DNA of 64,000 nucleotides from Microvirga sp052115485 (GTDB lineage: Bacteria; Pseudomonadota; Alphaproteobacteria; Rhizobiales; Beijerinckiaceae): assembly GCF_052115485.1 (NCBI RefSeq), contig NZ_JBFRGU010000009.1, positions 1 through 64,000 of the forward strand, in the 5' to 3' direction. The notes below the pieces were generated by a model that saw only the letters and a program-made list of their open reading frames with translations, was not told the origin of the DNA and searched no databases. Of this stretch, positions 53,909 through 61,455 are shown in pieces. The position numbers and the translations under genes were made by a program. Position 1 is the first letter of the stretch; every line of letters starts with the position of its first letter.

Positions 53909-54871
53909 ATGTCCGACAAGATCCCTGTCACGGTTCTCACTGGCTATCTCGGCGCGGGCAAGACCACGCTGCTCAACCGCATTCTCACCGAGCCGCACGG
54001 CAAGCGCTATGCGGTGATCGTGAATGAATTCGGCGAAATCGGCATCGACAACGAGCTCATCGTCGGCGCGGACGAGGAAGTGTTCGAGATGAACAACGGG
54101 TGCATCTGCTGCACCGTGCGCGGCGATCTGATCCGCATTCTCGACGGTCTGATGAAGCGCAAAGGCAAGTTTGACGCCATCATCGTCGAGACCACTGGCC
54201 TCGCCGATCCGGCACCGGTCGCGCAGACCTTCTTCATGGATCAGGATGTATCGGACGCGGCTCGCCTCGATGCGGTCGTGACGGTCGCCGACGCCAAGTG
54301 GCTCTCCGAGCGCTTGAAGGATGCGCCGGAAGCCAAAAGCCAGATCGCCTTCGCCGACGTCATCATTCTCAACAAGATCGATCTCGTGTCGGAGAAGGAG
54401 TTGGATGAGGTCGAGGCACACATTCGCGCCATCAATCCCTACGCCAAGCTTCATCGCACGAAAAACTGCTCTCTGCCGATCTCGGAAGTGCTGGAGCGCA
54501 ACGCCTTCGATCTGGAGCGCATCATCGAACTCGAGCCCGACTTTCTCGAGGAGGGCCATCACCATCATCATGACGAGGAGATGCAATCTCTCTCCGTGAA
54601 GCTCGATGGCGAAGTCGACCCGGAAAAGTTCATGCCATGGATTTCGAATCTCACCCAGGTGGAGGGGCCGAACATCCTGCGCTGCAAGGGCATCGTCGCG
54701 TTCCCGAACGAGCCGAAGCGCTTCGTGTTCCAGGGTGTCCACATGATCCTCGACGGCGACGTTCAGGACGATTGGAAGCCCGGACAGAAGCGGGATTCGA
54801 AAGTCGTCTTCATCGGGCGGGATCTGAACGAAAAAGCCATCCGCGAAGGGTTTTTGGCCTGCGCGGCGTAA
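53909..54871 (+). CDS. CobW/COG0523 GTP-binding metallochaperone
   Basis: G3E-family P-loop GTPase of 320 residues that handles metal transfer. Start MSDKIPVTVLTGYLGAG at ATG 53909; an ATG at 53900 is possible. GTPase motifs: GYLGAGKTTLLNRIL (P-loop), the metal-binding CxCC in NNGCICCTVRGDLIRIL, VETTGLADPAPV, and NKIDLV. A His cluster (EEGHHHHHDEEM, about residue 212) links to the C-terminal CobW domain. With no cobalamin genes around and znu upstream, a zinc role (ZigA/YeiR-like) is more likely than cobalt. Confidence 0.93.
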   Translation: MSDKIPVTVLTGYLGAGKTTLLNRILTEPHGKRYAVIVNEFGEIGIDNELIVGADEEVFEMNNGCICCTVRGDLIRILDGLMKRKGKFDAIIVETTGLADPAPVAQTFFMDQDVSDAARLDAVVTVADAKWLSERLKDAPEAKSQIAFADVIILNKIDLVSEKELDEVEAHIRAINPYAKLHRTKNCSLPISEVLERNAFDLERIIELEPDFLEEGHHHHHDEEMQSLSVKLDGEVDPEKFMPWISNLTQVEGPNILRCKGIVAFPNEPKRFVFQGVHMILDGDVQDDWKPGQKRDSKVVFIGRDLNEKAIREGFLACAA

Positions 54872-54879
54872 TCCGCCAC

Positions 54880-54983
54880 GTCATCCCGGGGCCGCGTAGC
54901 GGAACCCGGGATCGTTTGCCGCGTGAGGCGCTCTTCTCGTCACCCGATCCCGGATCGCCCTTGGCGTCCGGGATGCCGAGAAG
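54880..54983. repeat. composite inverted repeat after cobW
   Basis: The first unit, ATCCCGGG...CCCGGGAT (54883-54912), is the same interspersed unit as at 39496. The second part has outer arms CTTCTCG...CGAGAAG with inner ATCCCGGA/TCCGGGAT. It fills most of the gap between cobW and the WD40 gene. Confidence 0.75.
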
Positions 54984-55045
54984 GAAGCCTTGTTCCTCTC
55001 CTTAGAACCTGTGCTATTGGCTCCCCATTCAAAGGGATCGCCTGA

Positions 55046-56053
55046 ATGACCGCTGGAACTGCTCCGTCGCTCACCGAGAACGTCACTATCATCAATGCGG
55101 GCGCGCATGTCACCGGCCTCGGCTGGCTGAAAGGCACGGCTGCTTTCGCCTTGGCAGATGGCGGCGTGCTGTTGGCGAAGGATGGCGAGACGCACCGGAT
55201 CGAAGCCCACCACGACAGCGGCATTCTCGTCGCTGTCACGGATGGCGAGCGCCTTCTCACGGGCGGCGATGATGGCCGTGTCGCCGTCACCGGCCCGGAC
55301 GGTTCGTCCAAGACCTTGGCGGAGACCAAAGGCGCCTGGATCGATTCGCTTTGCGTGCATCCGGGCGGCGCTTTCGCCTATGCCGCCGGCAAGCGCGTCA
55401 TCGCCCGCGACGACAAGGGCAAGGAGAAGCTTCTCGAAGTCCCCTCGACCGCGCGCGGCATCGCTTTCGCGCCGAAGGGCTACCGGCTCGCGATCTCGCA
55501 CTACAACGGCGCGACCTTGTGGTTCCCCAACATCGAGGCGAAGCCGGAATCCCTTGAATGGAAGGGCTCCCATCTCGACATCACCTGGTCGCCGGACGCG
55601 CGCTTCATCGTCACCTCCATGCAGGAGAACGCCCTGCATGGCTGGCGTCTGGTGCCCGACAAAGGCCATATGCGGATGAGCGGCTATCCGTCGAAGACGC
55701 GCTCGCTCTCCTGGTCCGCTGACGGCAAATGGCTCGCCACCTCGGGTGCGGAAGCGGCCATCGTCTGGCCCTTCGAATCGAAGGAAGGCCCGATGGGCAA
55801 AGCGCCGCGCGAATGCGGCGTGCGCGCCGCCAAGGTCAGCCGGGTTGCGTTTCATCCCAATGTTTACGTGCTCGCCGTCGGCTATGAGGATGGCTGCATT
55901 CTCCTGATCCGCATGAACGACGCGTCCGAGTTGCTGGTTCGCCCAGCGGTCAAGGGGAGCGGCATCACGGCGCTTGTCTGGGACAAGCCCGGCAAACGCC
56001 TCGCCTTCGGCTGCGAAGACGGGCAGGCCGGCATTCTGACGCTTCCGACCTGA
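55046..56053 (+). CDS. WD40-repeat beta-propeller protein
   Basis: A 335-residue protein composed of about seven WD40-like blades with no signal peptide, so cytosolic. Blade motifs include VLLAKDGETHRIEAHHDSGILV, LLTGGDDGRVAVTGPDG, DITWSPDARFIVTSMQENALHGWRL, and LSWSADGKWLATSGAEAAIVWPF. Bacterial WD40 proteins of this type beside CobW genes are frequent in alphaproteobacteria and, from memory, respond to zinc limitation. It may scaffold the CobW GTPase and its client; this is inference. It begins 174 bp after cobW. Confidence 0.88.
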   Translation: MTAGTAPSLTENVTIINAGAHVTGLGWLKGTAAFALADGGVLLAKDGETHRIEAHHDSGILVAVTDGERLLTGGDDGRVAVTGPDGSSKTLAETKGAWIDSLCVHPGGAFAYAAGKRVIARDDKGKEKLLEVPSTARGIAFAPKGYRLAISHYNGATLWFPNIEAKPESLEWKGSHLDITWSPDARFIVTSMQENALHGWRLVPDKGHMRMSGYPSKTRSLSWSADGKWLATSGAEAAIVWPFESKEGPMGKAPRECGVRAAKVSRVAFHPNVYVLAVGYEDGCILLIRMNDASELLVRPAVKGSGITALVWDKPGKRLAFGCEDGQAGILTLPT

Positions 56054-56061
56054 GGGGACGC

Positions 56062-56340
56062 ATGGCGCGGTTCGGAGCATTCCTGAAAGGTGCACTCGGC
56101 TCATCGAAGCCGAACCGGGATGTGGCCGAGCGCGTGAAGCAATGGTCACGCGCGGCACTCGGCGGCTCCCCGGACATCGCTTTCGCCGTCAACGAAATCG
56201 CCTGCACCGATCCCGCCTGTCCCGGCGTGGAGACCATCATCCTCGTGATGGAACCCGGCGTGAAGACGCGCGCCTGCAAGATCGGCGAGATGCTTGAGGA
56301 TGTGACAGAAGAGGATGTGCTGAAAGCTCTTCAGTCCTAA
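56062..56340 (+). CDS. conserved small protein of unknown function (92 aa)
   Basis: A 92-residue protein starting MARFGAFLKGALGSSK. The middle, FAVNEIACTDPACPGVETII, has a CxxxxC pair that could bind metal, and the rest (LVMEPGVKTRACKIGEMLED) is helical with a third Cys. No membrane segment or signal. It lies 8 bp after the WD40 gene and is probably co-transcribed. I do not recognise a named family; its place suggests a metal-related role. Confidence 0.8.
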   Translation: MARFGAFLKGALGSSKPNRDVAERVKQWSRAALGGSPDIAFAVNEIACTDPACPGVETIILVMEPGVKTRACKIGEMLEDVTEEDVLKALQS

Positions 56341-56392
56341 AGCGAAATCCGTCAGAGTATCCGCCCCGGATCGTGCGCAAAGGGAGCCCGGC

Positions 56393-56908
56393 TTGTCTCG
56401 AACCTTACGCATCATCGCTTTCGGATGTGGGCTCATCGGCGCGGGCATCGCCTCGCAAGGCCCCGAATTCAGCCAACAATACCGCCAGCGCCTCGGTGGC
56501 GCCGTCGACGAGTTGAACCGCATTATCGACCACTTCGATCAGAATGCAGCCTCGCATGGGGAAGCGCGGGACCAGTCCATCGCGCGGTTGCGCAACAACC
56601 CGGACAAGCTCGTCAGCGAGCAGGGCGAAGCCATGCAAGCCAATGTGGAAAGATTGGGGAATCTCGATGCGCAACGCCGGGCCATGGCGCAGGCGGGATC
56701 GTTCTCCCGCATCTTCGTCATGGTTCGTGAAGGCGACGTGGATGTGATGCGCGCGGCCTATGCCGATTTCGAACCGGCCGTCCCGATCACGCAAGAGGGC
56801 GTCGTGTCGGCGGCCTCCGGCTTCATCATCGTCTGGGGTGGCGTTTTGGTGCTGGCCGGTTTCGTGCGCGGCCTCTTCAGGTCTCAATCACGCACGGCGG
56901 CAGCATAG
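56393..56908 (+). CDS. DUF2937 membrane protein
   Basis: A 171-residue protein with a membrane helix at the N terminus (about 5-22) and another near the C terminus (about 141-163), the layout of DUF2937. The middle is a hydrophilic helical region (LGGAVDELNRIIDHFDQNAAS, GEARDQSIARLRNNP). The start is TTG 56393 because AAAGGGAG lies six to thirteen bases upstream and no ATG fits. Function unknown. It closes the plus-strand run that begins at znu. Confidence 0.8.
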   Translation: MSRTLRIIAFGCGLIGAGIASQGPEFSQQYRQRLGGAVDELNRIIDHFDQNAASHGEARDQSIARLRNNPDKLVSEQGEAMQANVERLGNLDAQRRAMAQAGSFSRIFVMVREGDVDVMRAAYADFEPAVPITQEGVVSAASGFIIVWGGVLVLAGFVRGLFRSQSRTAAA

Positions 56909-57247
56909 TCAGGCTTCGCTCGCAGGCTTTCCCGCAAGCACGACGTAAAATCCCAATCCGTCCTGCATCGGCAACGTTTGCAGTCGCTCGATCCAGCCAC
57001 GTTTCTTGGCTTCTAGGAGCGCCTTTCCGACCGGCTGAAAGAGCGTCTCGCCACCGCCTTCGGCTGGCGGCTGGATGAGGATCGCAACCGATTTCGACTG
57101 CGCGAAGCGGCTGCGCTCCAGCATATCCTGCAAGGAGGCCGCCGCCTGCTCGCGGGAGGCGTTGCGCAGATCAAGCACCGATTCAGCATCCACAAGCCCA
57201 AGCGAACCGTGCAGCTTTTGTGCGTAGAATTCCTCGAAATGCGGCAT
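56909..57247 (-). CDS. hypothetical protein (112 aa)
   Basis: A cytosolic 112-residue protein starting MPHFEEFYAQKLHGSLGLV. It contains SVLDLRNASREQAAASLQDML and AILIQPPAEGGGETLFQPVGK, then ends GLGFYVVLAGKPASEA. Alternating helix and strand predicts a small alpha/beta fold. No named family is recognised. It abuts the DUF2937 gene convergently with no gap. ATG 57247 is chosen; the open frame extends upstream into a repeat. Confidence 0.7.
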   Translation of the reverse strand: MPHFEEFYAQKLHGSLGLVDAESVLDLRNASREQAAASLQDMLERSRFAQSKSVAILIQPPAEGGGETLFQPVGKALLEAKKRGWIERLQTLPMQDGLGFYVVLAGKPASEA

Positions 57248-57264
57248 TGCGCGCTCTCTCTTTC

Positions 57265-57413
57265 CGTCATGCCCGTGCTCGTCCCGGGCATCCACGCCTT
57301 TTTAGCCGCAAAGGCTGGAAGACGTGGATGGCCGGAAGTCGGCTGTTGCCGACCTCCGCGTTGAAAAACCGAAGTCGGAAACATCCGACTCCGGCTCAAG
57401 GCCGGCCATGACG
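57265..57413. repeat. large imperfect inverted repeat before the homospermidine synthase stop
   Basis: Left arm CGTCATGCCCG with GGGCATCCACG (57265-57293) faces CGTGGATGGCC and CGGCCATGACG (ending 57413). Between lie smaller stems, GTCGGCTGTTGCCGAC and AGTCGG/CCGACT. The element lies between the 112-aa gene start and the homospermidine synthase stop, both on the minus strand. Typical of repeats built around exchangeable GGGCATGACG ends. Confidence 0.8.
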
Positions 57414-57424
57414 AGGACCGTGTC

Positions 57425-58858
57425 TTATCGCACCAACACGTTTCGGAACTGCCACGGATCGGACATGTCGAGATCCTCCGCGAAGTACCCGGGGCGACCG
57501 TCAAGCGGCGTCCAATCCGTATAGACGCCGACGACGGGGCCGAGATACGGCTTTTGCACGTCGAGGCAGCGACGGAAATCGATTTCGTCCGCTTCCATGA
57601 TGCCTGCATTCGGGTTTTCGAGTGCCCAAACCATGCCCGCGATCACGGCGGATGTGACCTGAAGGCCGGTGGCGTTCTGGTATGGCGCGAGCCGACGCGT
57701 TTCCGCGATGGAAAGTTGCGACCCGTACCAATAGGCATTCTTGTCGTGCCCGTAGAGCAGCACGCCGAGTTCGTCGATGCCGTCCACGATCTCGTTCTCG
57801 TCGAGGATGTGGAACTTATCCTGAGGCTTGGCCCCCTGGCCGAACATTTCGTGCAGCGAGAGAACCGCATCGTTGCTGGGGTGATAGGCGTAATGGCAGG
57901 TCGGCCGATACGCGACCTTGTCTCCCTCGCGCACTGAGAAGTAGTCGGAAATCGAGATCGCCTCGTTATGCGTGACCAGGAAACCGTATTGTGCCTGTGC
58001 GGTCGGGGTCCATGTACGTACGCGGGTATTGGCGCCCGGCTGCAGCAGATAGATCGCCGATTGGCAGCCCTTCGCATGCGTGCGGCCGTTCTCGGGCATC
58101 CACTTCTCGTGCGTGCCCCAGCCGAGTTCCGCCGGCTGCACGCCTTCCGACACGAAGCCCTCGACCGACCACGTGTTGACGAAGACATTCGGCGGCTTGG
58201 GTGCGCGCGCACGCTGCGTATCGCGCTCGGCGATGTGAATGCCCTTCACGCCGACACGTTGCATGAGCAGCGCCCAATCTTGGCGGGTCTCAAGGTTGTC
58301 ATGCGCGATACCGGCGTCCTTGGCGACGTTGAGCAGCGCCTGCTTCACCAGCCACGACACCATGCCGGGATTGGCGCCGCAGCAGGATATCGCTGTCGTT
58401 CCGCCGGGATTGCGGCGGCGCGCGTCGAGAATGATCTCGCGCAGAGCGTAATTCGTGCGCTCTTCCGGGCCGACGCTCTTGTCGTAGTAGAAGCCGGCCC
58501 ATGGTTCAGCGACCGTGTCGATATAGAGCGCGCCGAGTTCGCGGCAGAGCTCCAGGATATCGCGGGAGGAGGTATCGACCGAGAGATTGACGCAGAAGCC
58601 CTGGCCGCCGCCCTTGGTGAGAAGGGGCGTCAGGATTTCGCGATAGTTCTCGCGCGTCAGCGCCTTCTTGATCAGAGGAATGCCGCGCTCGTCGAGGAGA
58701 GCCCTGTCCTTGTCCTCAGGATCGACCACCACGAAACGGTCCCTGTCGAACTCGAAATGGCGTTCGATCAAAGGCAGCGCGCCTTTGCCGATCGAGCCGA
58801 AGCCGATCATCACGATCGGGCCAGTGATGCGTCCATGAACAGGCCAAACGGACATCAA
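57425..58858 (-). CDS. hss: homospermidine synthase
   Basis: NAD-dependent enzyme that makes sym-homospermidine from putrescine (or putrescine and spermidine). The 477-residue product begins MMSVWPVHGRITGPIVMIGF, with the dinucleotide site IVMIGFGSIGKGALPLIERH. Other landmarks are GGGQGFCVNLSVDTSSRDIL, YIDTVAEPWAGFYYD and CCGANPGMVSWLVKQAL. Length matches bacterial homospermidine synthase. Two genes upstream lies the ornithine decarboxylase that supplies putrescine. Confidence 0.96.
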   Translation of the reverse strand: MMSVWPVHGRITGPIVMIGFGSIGKGALPLIERHFEFDRDRFVVVDPEDKDRALLDERGIPLIKKALTRENYREILTPLLTKGGGQGFCVNLSVDTSSRDILELCRELGALYIDTVAEPWAGFYYDKSVGPEERTNYALREIILDARRRNPGGTTAISCCGANPGMVSWLVKQALLNVAKDAGIAHDNLETRQDWALLMQRVGVKGIHIAERDTQRARAPKPPNVFVNTWSVEGFVSEGVQPAELGWGTHEKWMPENGRTHAKGCQSAIYLLQPGANTRVRTWTPTAQAQYGFLVTHNEAISISDYFSVREGDKVAYRPTCHYAYHPSNDAVLSLHEMFGQGAKPQDKFHILDENEIVDGIDELGVLLYGHDKNAYWYGSQLSIAETRRLAPYQNATGLQVTSAVIAGMVWALENPNAGIMEADEIDFRRCLDVQKPYLGPVVGVYTDWTPLDGRPGYFAEDLDMSDPWQFRNVLVR

Positions 58859-58946
58859 GGTCCTCCTTATCGAAACAGCAAGTCAGAAAAGCAAAACGCG
58901 CGCCGTACCAATAGTTGTGGTGCGGCACGCGTCAATCGGTAGTCGG

Positions 58947-59537
58947 TTAAAGGGAACGACGAAAGCTCCCGAAAATGTCGTTGGCGGCGGCAGCCACGAG
59001 GGCGGCAAGATCCGGCTTGTCGCAGAGCGAGCCCGTCGCGGAGACGAGACCGCGCGCGCCATCAAGGGCGTCCGGCTGCAATTCCAGACCCAGAAAGCGT
59101 TCGCGTTCATAGGGACCGGGGAGCCAGAGATCCTGGGTCTTGGTCGCGGAAAAGCCGAAGCGCTCGTAATAGGGCGCATCGCCCACGAGCAGTACGGCCC
59201 GGTGACCGAGCGCGCCCGCGCGGGAAAGCGCTTCGCGCATCAGCTTCGCACCAAGCCCGAGGCCCTGACGCGCAGGATCGATGGCGATCGGCCCGAGCAT
59301 CAGCACCGGCCGATCCGGCCCGGCGGTCACGTGCCAAAGACGAACCGTGCCGACAAGAGCACCATCCTGCTCGATGGCAAGCGCCAACCCTTCGGCGGGG
59401 CGGCGGCCTTCGCGCAGCCGTTCGCAGGTCTTCTGGAACCGCGCGGGTCCGAAGCAAGCGTCGAGCAGCGCCTCGCGCGCTTCGACATCGCGAAAGTTTT
59501 CTTCGCGCATTGTGATCATGGCCGTGGCCTCCCGCAT
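58947..59537 (-). CDS. GNAT-family N-acetyltransferase
   Basis: A 196-residue GNAT acetyltransferase. It starts MREATAMITMREENFRDVEA. Motif A, the acetyl-CoA loop, is LGPIAIDPARQGLGLGAKLMREAL, followed by LVGDAPYYERFGFS typical of YhbS-like members. It lies between the decarboxylase and homospermidine synthase genes in the same direction, suggesting a polyamine or lysine/ornithine substrate, but YhbS-like enzymes vary. Substrate not assignable from sequence. Confidence 0.88.
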   Translation of the reverse strand: MREATAMITMREENFRDVEAREALLDACFGPARFQKTCERLREGRRPAEGLALAIEQDGALVGTVRLWHVTAGPDRPVLMLGPIAIDPARQGLGLGAKLMREALSRAGALGHRAVLLVGDAPYYERFGFSATKTQDLWLPGPYERERFLGLELQPDALDGARGLVSATGSLCDKPDLAALVAAAANDIFGSFRRSL

Positions 59538-59628
59538 GCTGGGGTGAGCGACAGCCCTCGCACCCGCTCATCGGAGCAGGCCGTCCGGACCAGTGGTTTG
59601 AGAGAAGCCTCCTCGCGAAGGCGCTGGG

Positions 59629-59657
59629 TCCGCCTCATCGACAAACGACGAGGCGGA
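59629..59657 (-). terminator. hairpin after the ornithine decarboxylase gene
   Basis: TCCGCCTC (59629-59636) pairs with GAGGCGGA (59650-59657), with TCG/CGA inside. It lies 12 nt past the decarboxylase stop on the minus strand. No T-run follows, so it is a partial terminator or mRNA-protecting structure rather than a full stop, which leaves room for read-through to the GNAT gene. Confidence 0.5.
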
Positions 59658-59668
59658 CAGGACGTGAG

Positions 59669-60817
59669 TTAAATCACGTAGGACTTGAGCGGCGGGAAGC
59701 CGTTGAACGCGACCGCCGAATAGGTCGTCGTGTAGGCGCCGGTGCCCTCGATCAGCACCTTGTCGCCGATCTCGAGCGAGATGGGGAGCGGATAAGGCTC
59801 CTTCTCGTAGAGAACGTCAGCGGAGTCGCAGGTCGGACCGGCAAGCACGCACGGCACCTTGCGGTCGTGGTCGCGCTCGCTGCGGATCGGATAGCGGATC
59901 GACTCGTCCATCGTTTCGGCGAGACCGCCGAACTTGCCGATGTCGAGATAAACCCAGCGCACTTCTTCCTCGTCGTTGCTCTTCTTGGAGATGAGAACGA
60001 CTTCGGTCTCGATGATACCCGCATTGCCGACCATGCCGCGACCCGGCTCGATGATCGTCTCGGGGATGCGGTTGCCGAAATGCTTCGAGAGCGCGCGGAA
60101 AATCGACTCGCCGTAGGTTTCCACCTGCGGGATCGACTTCAGATACTTCGTCGGGAAGCCGCCGCCGAGATTGACCATCGACAGGTGGATGCCGCGACCC
60201 GCGCATTCACGGAAAATCGTGGAGGCGGAGCTGAGCGCCTGATCCCAGGCCTCGGTGTTGCGCTGCTGCGAACCGACGTGGAACGAAACGCCATAGGCCT
60301 CCAAGCCATTGCGGCAGGCATGTTCCAGCACGTCGACGGCCATCTCAGGCACGCAACCGAACTTGCGCGAAAGCGGCCATTCGGCTCCGGCGCCGTCGCA
60401 GAGAATGCGGCAGAACACCTTTACGTCGCTGGCGCCGACCACTTTCGTCGCGCGGGCGATCTTCTCGACCTCGACCTCGCAATCGACCGCGAAGAGGCGC
60501 ACGCCAAGCTCGAGCGCGCGGACGATGTCGCGCTCCTTCTTGATCGTGTTGCCGAACGAGATGCGTTCCGGCGTAGCGCCGGCATCGAGGGCGAGCTGGA
60601 TCTCGACCACGGACGCCGTGTCGAAGCACGAGCCGAGATCGGCGAGCACCTTCAGCACTTCCGGCGCGGGATTCGCCTTCACGGCGTAGAACACGCGCGT
60701 GTCGGGAAGCGCCCGGGCGAATTTGGAATAGTTGTCGCGCACCACATCGAGATCGACGACGACGCACGGGCCGTCCTCTCGTCGGTTGCGCAGGAATTCA
60801 CGGATGCGCTGAGTCAT
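59669..60817 (-). CDS. odc: ornithine/lysine decarboxylase, type III PLP (alanine-racemase fold)
   Basis: Decarboxylates ornithine (or lysine) to putrescine (cadaverine). The 382-residue product is eukaryote-like ODC: Schiff-base Lys47 in FYAVKANPAPEVLKVL, the PLP glycine loop in VNLGGGFPTKYL, the PLP-phosphate region PGRGMVGNAG, and the catalytic Cys in PTCDSADVLYEKEPYPL. Alphaproteobacterial members are called SpeF or LdcA-like with mixed specificity. It has a 450-nt structured leader upstream, and homospermidine synthase two genes downstream, so putrescine feeds homospermidine. Confidence 0.94.
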   Translation of the reverse strand: MTQRIREFLRNRREDGPCVVVDLDVVRDNYSKFARALPDTRVFYAVKANPAPEVLKVLADLGSCFDTASVVEIQLALDAGATPERISFGNTIKKERDIVRALELGVRLFAVDCEVEVEKIARATKVVGASDVKVFCRILCDGAGAEWPLSRKFGCVPEMAVDVLEHACRNGLEAYGVSFHVGSQQRNTEAWDQALSSASTIFRECAGRGIHLSMVNLGGGFPTKYLKSIPQVETYGESIFRALSKHFGNRIPETIIEPGRGMVGNAGIIETEVVLISKKSNDEEEVRWVYLDIGKFGGLAETMDESIRYPIRSERDHDRKVPCVLAGPTCDSADVLYEKEPYPLPISLEIGDKVLIEGTGAYTTTYSAVAFNGFPPLKSYVI

Positions 60818-61267
60818 GGCGCTCTCCCCACCAAAGGTTCAATGGGGCTCTTCAGGCCCCGGATTGAAGTTCAGGTATCGCTAGAATCGTCGAGACGAAT
60901 CCTGCGCACCCGGCGTCAGCGAGGGAAGATGCATCGCGCGCTCGTGCGTTGGAGACACGAGGAGCGCCGATGGGCTCTTCACCCGACGATGCTGCCTTGG
61001 ATTGGAAAGGGGAGGTCCCTGTCCGCACGCCTGGCAATGATAAACAAGCCTCTTCGGTGTTGACCTTTGGAGGGCCAACGAGACCAAAAAAGCCCGTTCG
61101 TCGTTGCTTTAAGCCGCGTCCCCCGTTGAGAACGGGGTGCGCCGGTTTTCGCCTCCGGCTGCCGGTTAGGGGTATCGAGAACGAGGATGTTCTCGGGCGG
61201 CTGTCCGGCCTCTTGTCCGGATGCCCACCAACCGGCACGCGACCACAGGCACGTGCGAAATTGGGCA
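60818..61267 (-). ncRNA. structured leader of ornithine decarboxylase, speF-motif candidate
   Basis: A promoter TTGTTA (61302-61297), 17-bp spacer, TATGTC (61279-61274) predicts an mRNA start near 61267, so the leader is about 450 nt. It holds many stems, such as GAGAAC/GTTCTC, CCCCGTT-CTC-AACGGGG and CCGG/CCGG, and a later AACGGGC-TTTTTT that could pair with the same CCCGTT, an alternative that would end transcription. It also holds small open frames, one ending as MHLPSLTPGAQDSSRRF. A conserved RNA called speF (Rfam family) precedes alphaproteobacterial ornithine decarboxylase genes. Membership is inferred from position and structure, not alignment. Confidence 0.5.
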
Positions 61268-61273
61268 AGCCGT

Positions 61274-61302
61274 GACATAGGGTCATTCGCTCTGGATAAC
61301 AA
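61274..61302 (-). promoter_or_regulatory. promoter of the ornithine decarboxylase leader
   Basis: TTGTTA at 61302-61297 and TATGTC at 61279-61274, spacer 17 bp, on the minus strand. The divergent opgG-like gene starts 154 bp away at 61456; its own promoter was not identified. Confidence 0.5.
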
Positions 61303-61455
61303 GACCTTTTTTGAGGGTTTTTGACATAGAGCCTCCCGGCTCCCTTGTTCAGCTTGTATTAACGAGAATGGGTAGACGGAAGAGAACAAGACTTGCATCT
61401 TCCAGCCCTCCTATCGGCTCCTATAAAGCCCAAGAAGAACAGCACCCGCTCAATC

